Assembly (NCBI GenBank): GCA_964590005.1
Contig: CAZPVJ010000119.1
Span: 1-57,530 of the forward strand
Direction of reading: 5' to 3'
DNA: 57,530 nucleotides
From: CALJFL01 sp964590005
Lineage (GTDB): Bacteria; Pseudomonadota; Gammaproteobacteria; Pseudomonadales; Halieaceae
The notes under the pieces are model-generated. The model was given only the letters and a program-made list of their open reading frames with translations, did no database searches and was not told where the DNA came from. Position 1 is the first letter of the stretch; each line of letters starts with the position of its first letter. Made by a program: the position numbers and the translations under genes. This document shows, piece by piece, positions 16,748 through 24,013 of this stretch.

Positions 16748-17128
16748 ATGCAGTGGTATATCAAATACACAGCCGGCTTGTTCGCGGTTGTACTTATCTC
16801 CGCTTGTGGTGAGCAGGTGAGTTCGAGCGCTGCGGGTGCGGAAACCGCCAGTCGGCAATGGGTACCCGAGGATTCGGCCCTGGCTGAGGTTTATGGTCGA
16901 AGCTGCCGAAGTTGTCACACCATTGCGGCCACGGGGGCGCCGTTGACCGGCGACGCCGATGCCTGGCGGCCTCGAATGGCAAAGGGTATCAATGTCCTTG
17001 TCGACAACGTGGTCAGCGGTTACGGAGGAATGCCGCCCTTTGGACTGTGTATGGATTGTGATGCGGACCAACTGGAAGCGTTAACGCGGTTCATGGCGGC
17101 GCCGGGCGGCTCGGGAGACGGCCAGTGA
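16748..17128 (+). CDS. Cytochrome c5-like lipoprotein
   Basis: This 126-residue protein starts with a lipoprotein signal (LFAVVLISAC, lipobox ISAC), so it is probably membrane-anchored in the periplasm. It has one haem c site, CRSCH (Cys53, Cys56, His57), followed by the class I order ATGAPLTGD, a Trp-Arg pair and an axial Met95 in GYGGMPPFG. Two further cysteines (GLCMDC) match the disulfide pair of cytochrome c5. It should act as a one-electron carrier. Its stop overlaps the start of the next gene (GTGA), so the FAD oxidase is its likely electron donor; that partnership is inferred. Confidence 0.88.
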   Translation: MQWYIKYTAGLFAVVLISACGEQVSSSAAGAETASRQWVPEDSALAEVYGRSCRSCHTIAATGAPLTGDADAWRPRMAKGINVLVDNVVSGYGGMPPFGLCMDCDADQLEALTRFMAAPGGSGDGQ

Positions 17129-18501
17129 AACTCAACCGTCGGGCCATGCTGGCCGCATTGGCTAGCGCAGCAGTAGCGGGCCTGTCCGGCCCCGTGTCTG
17201 CGCAGGCTCCGCAAAAATCCCATGGCAAGCGCCGTCTATCATGGCGGAATTGGTCGGGGTCGCAGCAGTGTTTACCTGAGGCACGGGTTGCACCGGCCAC
17301 GCTTGCAGAGCTGCAGCAATTGGTCAGGGACGCGCAGGGCGTGATCAGGCCGGTTGGAGCAGGGCATTCGTTTACCCCCCTGGTTCCTACCGACGGTACC
17401 ATCGTGTCCCTGTCCAGGATGAGCGGTGTGGTATCGCATGATTCGAATACCCTGCAGGCTACGGTGAAAGCGGGTAGCCGGCTTGGCGAGCTGGGGCAGC
17501 CACTAGAGGACATCGGGCAGGCCATGATCAATATGCCTGACATCGACGAGCAGGCCCTGGCAGGGTGCCTGGCTACCGCTACTCACGGTACAGGGGCAAA
17601 TATTGGCTGTATGTCCACTTTCGTCACACGCCTGCAAATGATTAACGCCACCGGCGACCTGGTTGAATGCAGTGCCGACGAAAATCCGGATCTTTTCGAT
17701 GCCGCCAGGGTATCCCTTGGCTCGCTGGGTATTCTGACCGAAGTGACCTTACAGAACACCGCGCCGTATCGCCTGGTCCGTGAGACGGTATGGAGGAGCC
17801 TCGACGAGATCCTTGATATAGCGGACGACCTGGCTGACCAGCACCGCAATTTCGAATTTTTCTACATCCCTTTCTCGGGGATGGGTTTTACCGATGCCCA
17901 TGACTTGACCGTAGAGGCCGTCAGTAGCACAGAGCGTATCGACGGTAACGACGCTGTTGAGGACCTCCGGCTCGCCAGGGACTGGTTGGAATGGTCGCCC
18001 AAAGTGCGTGAACTGATCCTGGGCAGTTACATGAAAACGCTGGCGGACGAGCGCGTGGTGGAAAGCTCCTGGAAAAATTACGCCAGTGAGCGCAACGTGC
18101 GCTTCAACGAAATGGAGTATCATCTTCCCAGGGAAAACGGGCTTGCGGCCTTGCGCGAGATTCGGGCTGCCCTGGAGTCGCTCCACCACGAGGTGTTCTT
18201 TCCGATAGAGGTGCGTTTTGTCAAGGGCGACGATATCTGGTTGAGTCCCTTCTACCAGCGTGATACCTGCTCTATCGCTGTGCACCGCATCTTTGACGAG
18301 GATTTCAAGCCGTACTTTGCCACCATAGAACCCATCATGCGCCGTTACGGTGGCCGGCCTCACTGGGGTAAATTACACACCCTGGGTCCAGCTGAACTTC
18401 GCGAAATGTATCCTCGCTGGGACGACTTCATTGCCCTGAGGCGTGACCTCGACCCACAGGGACGTTTTATGAACGACTATCTTCAGACGCTGTTTGCCTG
18501 A
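17125..18501 (+). CDS. Exported FAD-dependent oxidase, aldonolactone oxidase (ALO) family
   Basis: This 458-residue VAO-type flavoprotein starts with a probable Tat signal (NRRAMLAALASAAVAG, then PVSA), so it should be folded with FAD and exported. The FAD domain includes RPVGAGHSFTPL, where the His corresponds to the residue that binds FAD covalently in L-gulonolactone and alditol oxidases, and the ATATHGTGANIG motif. The C-terminal half is the D-arabinono-1,4-lactone oxidase domain, ending in PHWGKLHTLG and LDPQGRFMNDY. Relatives oxidise aldonolactones or alditols. The coupling to a cytochrome c gene suggests a dehydrogenase passing electrons to haem rather than to O2 (inference). Start GTG overlaps the cytochrome stop. 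Confidence 0.88.
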   Translation: MKLNRRAMLAALASAAVAGLSGPVSAQAPQKSHGKRRLSWRNWSGSQQCLPEARVAPATLAELQQLVRDAQGVIRPVGAGHSFTPLVPTDGTIVSLSRMSGVVSHDSNTLQATVKAGSRLGELGQPLEDIGQAMINMPDIDEQALAGCLATATHGTGANIGCMSTFVTRLQMINATGDLVECSADENPDLFDAARVSLGSLGILTEVTLQNTAPYRLVRETVWRSLDEILDIADDLADQHRNFEFFYIPFSGMGFTDAHDLTVEAVSSTERIDGNDAVEDLRLARDWLEWSPKVRELILGSYMKTLADERVVESSWKNYASERNVRFNEMEYHLPRENGLAALREIRAALESLHHEVFFPIEVRFVKGDDIWLSPFYQRDTCSIAVHRIFDEDFKPYFATIEPIMRRYGGRPHWGKLHTLGPAELREMYPRWDDFIALRRDLDPQGRFMNDYLQTLFA

Positions 18502-18517
18502 GTGGGGGAGTGTGTTC

Positions 18518-19777
18518 GTGAAGCGTAGGAACCTGATTCTCGCCGCTGCTGGCGCCGCCGCAGCCGGTACTTATCTGCTGAGGCCAACGGATCATGGTGG
18601 GCCGCATTCGGCGTATTTTGGGCGACTCAGTGATTCGTTGGATGCGGCGGGGCAGGCCAAGCCGGTACTGGTGATAGACCAGGATGCATTGACCGCCAAT
18701 ATTCAGACCTTGATGAGCCATACCCGAGGGCGGTTTGACTACCGTATCGTGGCAAAATCCTTGCCATCCATTCCGTTGCTAAAAACCGTCATGCAGCTCT
18801 CGGGAAGCCAGCGGCTGATGCTGTTTCACCAGCCATTTATCAACCAGGTGGCAACGCAGATCCCCGAGGCGGACGTCCTGTTGGGTAAGCCGATGCCGGT
18901 CGCTGCAGCCGCCAACTTTTACAGTCAGTATGCAGGCGGTGTATTTGAGCCGGCTCGGCAACTTCGCTGGCTGCTGGACACTGCCGAGCGCGCTGCGCAA
19001 TACGCGGAGCTGGCAGATCAGATTGACGTCGACATGCCTGTTTGCATCGAGCTGGACGTGGGGCTTCATCGCGGCGGCGTGACCAGCGCCACGGAGTTAA
19101 TCGCGTTACTGGATATTATCAGCGCCTCAAAGCGCTTGCGGTTTACGGGATTTATGGGTTACGAGCCTCACATCGTAAAGGTTCCGGGAAACCCGGAGAC
19201 CTACCGCGATCGCGCTATGGCGCTTTACAGCCACTACATCGACGTGGCGAAGGGGTACCTTGGCGCAGCCTGGCCGAAAGATGTGCTGCTGAATGCCGGT
19301 GGTAGCCCCACCTACCAGATGTACAACACGGGCAGCTACCCGTTCAATGAACTGGCCGCGGGGTCCTGCCTGGTCAAACCGACCGATTTCGACCTGCCTT
19401 CACTCGCAGATCATCAAGCAGGGTCCTACATTGCAACACCGGTACTCAAACGCAGTGATACGCTGAGCATTCCCGGGATTGACCTGGGTGGTTTGCAAAC
19501 ACTCTGGAATCCGAATCGGGCCCGCACATTTTTCACCTATGGCGGTTATTGGAAGGCGCAGCCGGCGTCACCGCCGGGGCTTAGCTACAATGGGCTTTTC
19601 GGTCGATCGACCAACCAGGAGATGCTGAACGGTTCCAGCAGTGTTGACCTCGCTGCGGATGACTGGATATTCCTCCGACCAACCCAAAGCGAATTTGTAT
19701 TCCTTCAGTTCGGAGATATTCTGGTGTACAGCAATGGTGTCATCCATGAGCGCTGGCCGGTCTTCTCTGAATCCTGA
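18518..19777 (+). CDS. Exported PLP enzyme of the DSD1/D-threonine aldolase fold
   Basis: This 419-residue protein has the N-terminal alanine-racemase-like barrel with the PLP lysine in YRIVAKS (Lys80), CIELDVGLHRGG, GFMGYEPHI and LNAGGSPTY, and a C-terminal beta domain ending VIHERWPVF. Family members cleave D-threonine-type hydroxy amino acids or dehydrate D-serine. Two features are odd. It begins KRRNLILAAAGAAAAG, a Tat-like signal, although PLP enzymes are normally cytoplasmic. Where relatives carry the His-x-Cys metal site before the last strands, this protein reads RPTQSEFVF, so the metal ligands seem lost. The GTG at 18518 has GGGGGAG seven nucleotides upstream. It follows the FAD oxidase by 16 nt. 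Substrate unknown. Confidence 0.8.
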   Translation: MKRRNLILAAAGAAAAGTYLLRPTDHGGPHSAYFGRLSDSLDAAGQAKPVLVIDQDALTANIQTLMSHTRGRFDYRIVAKSLPSIPLLKTVMQLSGSQRLMLFHQPFINQVATQIPEADVLLGKPMPVAAAANFYSQYAGGVFEPARQLRWLLDTAERAAQYAELADQIDVDMPVCIELDVGLHRGGVTSATELIALLDIISASKRLRFTGFMGYEPHIVKVPGNPETYRDRAMALYSHYIDVAKGYLGAAWPKDVLLNAGGSPTYQMYNTGSYPFNELAAGSCLVKPTDFDLPSLADHQAGSYIATPVLKRSDTLSIPGIDLGGLQTLWNPNRARTFFTYGGYWKAQPASPPGLSYNGLFGRSTNQEMLNGSSSVDLAADDWIFLRPTQSEFVFLQFGDILVYSNGVIHERWPVFSES

Positions 19778-19990
19778 TGGCAGGCCCGACCCGAGAGTTT
19801 TTAGTGCGCCGGCCGCATCATTGAGCCTTGCTCAGGCGTTTGATCCGGGTTCTTTAGGTTTTTTTTGAAGCGGCCTTCACTCCCTTTCCCAGCGTACTTA
19901 TTTCGCATACCGACGCGTTACATGTGTGGTATATTTCGTCGCCTTTCGCAACTTTGACCCACTACGACGCGTAATTTTCAGGTTTTTGTA

Positions 19991-21046
19991 ATGACTGTCG
20001 ACACAGATGATCTTCGTATTCAGAAGACCAATGAGCTTATCTCGCCCGAACAACTGATCAGCGATATCGGACTGAGTGAAGCCGCGGCTGAAACCGTTGC
20101 TAATGCGAGAAATACGATTCACCGCATCCTGGCTGGTGAGGATGATCGCCTCCTGGTCATCATCGGGCCCTGTTCGATTCACGACCCTATAGCCGCAAGG
20201 GACTATGCCAGCAGGCTCAAGTCGATCTCTACCGAACTGGCTAAAGACCTGTTTATTGTTATGCGGGTGTACTTCGAGAAGCCGAGAACCACGGTTGGCT
20301 GGAAGGGCCTCATCAACGACCCGGACTTGAACAACACGTTCCAGATTGGCAAGGGCTTGCATCTCGCACGCCAGTTATTGCTTGATCTTGCGGAAATGGG
20401 CCTTCCCTCGGGTACTGAATATCTCGACCTGATCAGTCCACAGTACTACGCAGACCTGGTTTCCTGGGGGGCGATAGGTGCGCGCACAACCGAGAGTCAG
20501 ACACACCGCGAGTTATCCTCCGGACTTTCTTGTCCGGTAGGCTTCAAGAATGCAACGGATGGCGATATCCAGGTAGCCATCGATGCGATCAAGTCGGCTT
20601 CGCAACCCCACCATTTTCTATCGGTTACCAAGCAAGGGCACTCTGCGATCTTCCAGACCACGGGCAATGAGGACTGCCACATCATTCTGCGCGGCGGAAA
20701 GCAGCCTAACTACGATATGTTTTCGGTGGATGACGCCAGTGCAATGCTCGACAAGGCCGGCCTGCCAGCGCGAATCATGATTGATGCCAGCCATGCCAAT
20801 AGCCGTAAGATACCCGCCAGGCAGCTTGATGTTGCCCGTGATATAGGCAATCAGGTGGGTCGTGGAAACCGCAGTATCTTTGGCATTATGGTGGAGAGCA
20901 ATATTGAGGAGGGTCGGCAGGACGTGATTGCCGGTAAGTCGCTTACCTATGGACAGAGCATCACCGACCCCTGCGTTAACTGGCAGGATTCCCAGGCCTT
21001 ATTGCAGGCACTGGCAGAGGGGGTTCGCCAGCGCCGGGAGTGCTAG
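19991..21046 (+). CDS. 3-deoxy-7-phosphoheptulonate (DAHP) synthase, class I
   Basis: This 351-residue enzyme of the AroF/AroG/AroH family condenses phosphoenolpyruvate and erythrose 4-phosphate, the first step of aromatic amino acid synthesis. Clear motifs: LLVIIGPCSIHDP, MRVYFEKPRTTVGWKGL, SWGAIGARTTESQTHRE, GFKNATDG and the metal-binding DASHANS. The C-terminal LTYGQSITDPC is closer to E. coli AroH, while the first half resembles AroF, so I do not name an isozyme or its feedback inhibitor. The stop codon lies in a CTAG palindrome shared with the stop of the convergent small membrane protein gene. Confidence 0.95.
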   Translation: MTVDTDDLRIQKTNELISPEQLISDIGLSEAAAETVANARNTIHRILAGEDDRLLVIIGPCSIHDPIAARDYASRLKSISTELAKDLFIVMRVYFEKPRTTVGWKGLINDPDLNNTFQIGKGLHLARQLLLDLAEMGLPSGTEYLDLISPQYYADLVSWGAIGARTTESQTHRELSSGLSCPVGFKNATDGDIQVAIDAIKSASQPHHFLSVTKQGHSAIFQTTGNEDCHIILRGGKQPNYDMFSVDDASAMLDKAGLPARIMIDASHANSRKIPARQLDVARDIGNQVGRGNRSIFGIMVESNIEEGRQDVIAGKSLTYGQSITDPCVNWQDSQALLQALAEGVRQRREC

Positions 21047-21309
21047 CCCGCGCCCACCGCACGCCTTTGCCTGTCTCGCCACTTTATGAGGCCCACAATC
21101 GAGGCGGCAATCCAGAACAGTTCGATAACAAAGCTGGCCAGGTTGAATTTATAGCAAAGACTGATAAGTAACAGGGTCGCGCCCAACAGGTTCATTACGT
21201 TGTAACCGAGTCCCTTGGCATCCATGCGTTCCATCTGCAGTAGAAAGTACGACGCCACAACCAGTGTTGTACCCGTCATCCCAATGACGTCAACCAGCAC
21301 AGAATTCAT
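21043..21309 (-). CDS. Small membrane protein, CBU_0592-like
   Basis: This 88-residue protein consists of about three membrane helices (VIGMTGTTLVVASYFLL, LGATLLLISLCYKF, ASFVIELFWIAASIVGLI) and a basic C-terminal tail (KWRDRQRRAV). The pattern fits the small 'CBU_0592 family' membrane proteins of Proteobacteria, whose role is not known to me. The ATG follows GAGGGGA. Its stop codon overlaps that of the DAHP synthase by 4 nt within a CTAG, so the two genes end head to head with no spacer. Confidence 0.72.
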   Translation of the reverse strand: MNSVLVDVIGMTGTTLVVASYFLLQMERMDAKGLGYNVMNLLGATLLLISLCYKFNLASFVIELFWIAASIVGLIKWRDRQRRAVGAG

Positions 21310-21539
21310 TCAGATCCCCTCAGTCAGAACCTCGATTATAAGTCTTTGCGCACAATCGATCACCGTCGTGCACACGGAGAGCGTAAATTGCATTGGCTGC
21401 CGCTCATTGATGCCTTCCCCCCAACAGCGGGACAGCAATCTAAACCGACTTTGATTGGCTTTGCCTGGCACTGGAGCACCGCGCTCATCGTCGGTAACGT
21501 GGTGTCTTTCCATACGCTCGGTCTGCAGGGGAGACGCTA

Positions 21540-22397
21540 ATGCACCTAGGATTCAGCTCGATGAATACCGCCGATGACCCGGCGCCTGACCTTCTGGCCA
21601 AAACGCTGGAGGACGCGGGCTTTGAGTCGCTCTGGTACGGTGAGCACAGTCATATACCGGTGTCTCGCGCCACGCCTTATCCACCTGGTGGTGAGCTGCC
21701 CGAACCCTACAAGAAAATGATGGACCCCTATGTCTCGTTGATGGCCGCGGCCTCAGCGACACAGCGCCTCAAAATTGGTACCGGCATTGCGCTGCTCATG
21801 GAGCGCGAGCTGTTTTCGCAGGCCAAAACCATCGGCAGTCTGGACCGTTTATCGCACGGCCGGCTAATGATTGGATGTGGCGTGGGTTGGAATGAGGAAG
21901 AGTTCGTGAACGCCACCAGCCTGCCGTGGAAAAGACGCTACCTCGCCCTGAAAGAAACTGTGGCGGCACAGCGGGCTTTATTTGTGGAGGATGAACCCGA
22001 ATTCCACGGCGAGTTGATTGATTTCGACAAGGTCTGGTTTGAGCCCAAGCCTGTGCAGATTGGTGGTCCCCCGATTATCTTCGGGGCCATGGGGCCACTG
22101 GGAATTCGCCACACGGCAGAATGGGCGGATGGGTGGATGCCGGTGGACGTTGCGATGCCCGATATCGCCAGGGGCATAGCCGATTTTCGCCAACAGGTGA
22201 TTGATTTTGGCCGCGACCCGGACAAGGTGGAGATAACCCTCGTGGTCATGGCGCCCGTGACTGCCGACCTCCTGAAGTCCTATCGCGATCTTGGCATTCA
22301 CCGCTGTAACATTGGAGTAGGCATGGAGAACTGGGACAAACCCGAGATTGTTATGCCAATGATCGAGGAATTTGCCCGGCTGATTCCAGAGCTCTAG
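21540..22397 (+). CDS. LLM-class flavin-dependent oxidoreductase (luciferase-like)
   Basis: This 285-residue protein has the luciferase-like TIM-barrel pattern: an N-terminal LGFSSMNTAD, ESLWYGEHSHIP, LKIGTGIALL, LDRLSHGRLMIGCGVGW and, at the end, LGIHRCNIGVG. It is closest in feel to the group often labelled 'F420-dependent, TIGR03619', although many proteobacterial members probably use FMN. These enzymes perform hydride-transfer or monooxygenase reactions on diverse substrates. GGGGAG lies seven nucleotides before the ATG. It converges with the MBL-fold gene, with only two bases between the stops. The 230 bp upstream seem non-coding. Confidence 0.82.
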   Translation: MHLGFSSMNTADDPAPDLLAKTLEDAGFESLWYGEHSHIPVSRATPYPPGGELPEPYKKMMDPYVSLMAAASATQRLKIGTGIALLMERELFSQAKTIGSLDRLSHGRLMIGCGVGWNEEEFVNATSLPWKRRYLALKETVAAQRALFVEDEPEFHGELIDFDKVWFEPKPVQIGGPPIIFGAMGPLGIRHTAEWADGWMPVDVAMPDIARGIADFRQQVIDFGRDPDKVEITLVVMAPVTADLLKSYRDLGIHRCNIGVGMENWDKPEIVMPMIEEFARLIPEL

Positions 22398-22399
22398 TA

Positions 22400-23863
22400 T
22401 CAGCGACTGCGCTCCCGGGCGGCGGTCATCTGGTCGAGATACGTCAGCATTTCCATATTGTTGGTGTCGGGGTCCAGGATACGTGTCTTGTACACATCAA
22501 AAACCAGCTGTTGTACCTCTGCATCGTCGGGCCTGGCATAGAACAACCAGTCGGTAAGGTGTGATGCCAGGCGAATGTCATTGGCTATCAGTTCGCGTGC
22601 GTAGCGGGTGATAGCAGAGATATTCCCACCCGCCAGCTCGATGATCATATTGCCCTGGTCTTCCATGGAAGCGGGTGTCCAGTTGGACGGGATATCATCC
22701 CACCAGCCAGTGTATTTTTTTATGACCATTTTGGAGATATCGTTGGCTGAGACATATTGCACCTTAAGAGTAGGGTGCTCGGCGAGATACTCCGGCAGTT
22801 GCACAGAACCGTAAATCACGTCCTTGCGCGTCCCGGCGTTCAGTCCCTCGATGGTGTAATCCACGATGTATTGCAGGGCATCGGCGAGTACGGTGAAATT
22901 CTCCTTAATGATGGCCGCATCGGTAATGGCTGCACCGTGTGCGGGCAGCAGTACTTCGGGCTGCAGGTCGGCCATTTCACGCAGGGCAACTGCCCATTCC
23001 TCGACGTGACGCTGATAACGCTTTCCGTTGCCGGCGTTGGGCAGGAATCCCTGATAGTAGTCTGCGCTGGCCAGTGCCTTTCGAGAGGGCACCCAAACAT
23101 ACAATTGGTCGTCGGTTTCGCCCTTGTGGTGTTGCAGCACGAAGGTCTCGCCTCCAACCTGAATCTCTAGGCGGTCGTCGAAGTAGCGGGTTGGCCAGAC
23201 CAGGTCCGCCTCCGAGGCTGGTAATTGTTCCTCGGGTTGGCTCATGTATTTTGCCAGTGAACCACGCAACCTGATGTAGCGATGAAAGCGATCCTCCAGC
23301 AATTTGTGGGCAATGATCTGCGGGGTTTCGCCATCGGCTAGCAACGCCCAGGTGCCATAGCTGTGGTCAACGTGTCCGTGGGTGTAGATGATTGTGTGCA
23401 ACGGTTTGTCGGTTACTGAGCGAATGGCGTCCAGGATGGCCGGCCCCGCGGGTGCCATTCCCGTATCCACCAAAACCACGCCTTCATCGGTGTCAAAGAA
23501 GGCGGCGTTAACGATGGGCATGCGTATCAGGTAACTGCGAGGTGCAACCTCGATGACTTCCGTCTTGTCTCGCACATCATCGATGGCCTCTTCTACACGA
23601 CCAAACATGTTTTGCGCCGCTGATAAGGAAAATTCTCCGCCGAAGGCGCCGCCCTCGGCAACGCGGGAGATAAGCTCCGGGTTTTCTGCCAGGACCATCA
23701 TCCGAGTGTCTATATTCGCAGCATCCGCCACGACACTTACCGCTGCCTTACGAGCCGACTTGGCAGTGTCGCGGGCCATGTCACCCACGTCGGTATCGGC
23801 GAGCAATATGCCAATAACCAGGAATATCAACGCGGTAATCGCGTAACTCACCAAATTCTTCAC
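22400..23863 (-). CDS. Alkylsulfatase-like metallo-beta-lactamase-fold hydrolase
   Basis: This 487-residue protein has an N-terminal membrane helix (about 5-22), then an MBL domain with the zinc motif THGHVDH (His162, His164, Asp166, His167) and SADYYQG, and a C-terminal helical region (GWWDDIPSNWTPAS to the end) that looks like the alkylsulfatase dimerisation domain. Full linear alkylsulfatases are longer (about 650 residues) and add a SCP2-like substrate domain that is missing here. It is likely a membrane-anchored hydrolase facing the periplasm, acting on sulfate or related esters (inference). GTG start with AGGGA seven nucleotides upstream. The TonB receptor encoded upstream could supply its substrate. 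Confidence 0.8.
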   Translation of the reverse strand: MKNLVSYAITALIFLVIGILLADTDVGDMARDTAKSARKAAVSVVADAANIDTRMMVLAENPELISRVAEGGAFGGEFSLSAAQNMFGRVEEAIDDVRDKTEVIEVAPRSYLIRMPIVNAAFFDTDEGVVLVDTGMAPAGPAILDAIRSVTDKPLHTIIYTHGHVDHSYGTWALLADGETPQIIAHKLLEDRFHRYIRLRGSLAKYMSQPEEQLPASEADLVWPTRYFDDRLEIQVGGETFVLQHHKGETDDQLYVWVPSRKALASADYYQGFLPNAGNGKRYQRHVEEWAVALREMADLQPEVLLPAHGAAITDAAIIKENFTVLADALQYIVDYTIEGLNAGTRKDVIYGSVQLPEYLAEHPTLKVQYVSANDISKMVIKKYTGWWDDIPSNWTPASMEDQGNMIIELAGGNISAITRYARELIANDIRLASHLTDWLFYARPDDAEVQQLVFDVYKTRILDPDTNNMEMLTYLDQMTAARERSR

Positions 23864-23967
23864 GTTTTTTCCCTAACTCGTAACAACAGTGCAGTTCGTC
23901 AGTTTCCGAGGCATCGTACGGCAAGGCATGACAGTTTCTAATGATCTATTCGGTCGCGTTCCACAGA

Positions 23968-23994
23968 CAAAAAAGGCGACCCTGGGGCCGCCTT
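23968..23994 (-). terminator. Rho-independent terminator of the TonB receptor gene
   Basis: On the minus strand AAGGCG (23994-23989) pairs with CGCCTT (23978-23973) and is followed by more T residues, 20 nt after the receptor's stop codon. It separates the receptor from the MBL gene, which thus probably has its own promoter or depends on read-through. Confidence 0.78.
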
Positions 23995-24013
23995 CGCTCT
24001 CTGACTTTGATAC

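Noticed and set aside
19830..19870. Terminator after the DSD1-like gene
   Set aside because: A small GCCT/AGGC stem is followed by an eight-T run only about 20 nt later, too far for a normal intrinsic terminator.
21310..21539. Short overlapping reading frames of 64-67 codons on both strands between the CBU_0592-like and LLM genes
   Set aside because: No ribosome sites, no recognisable motifs and opposite frames of equal length; treated as non-coding, probably promoter DNA.
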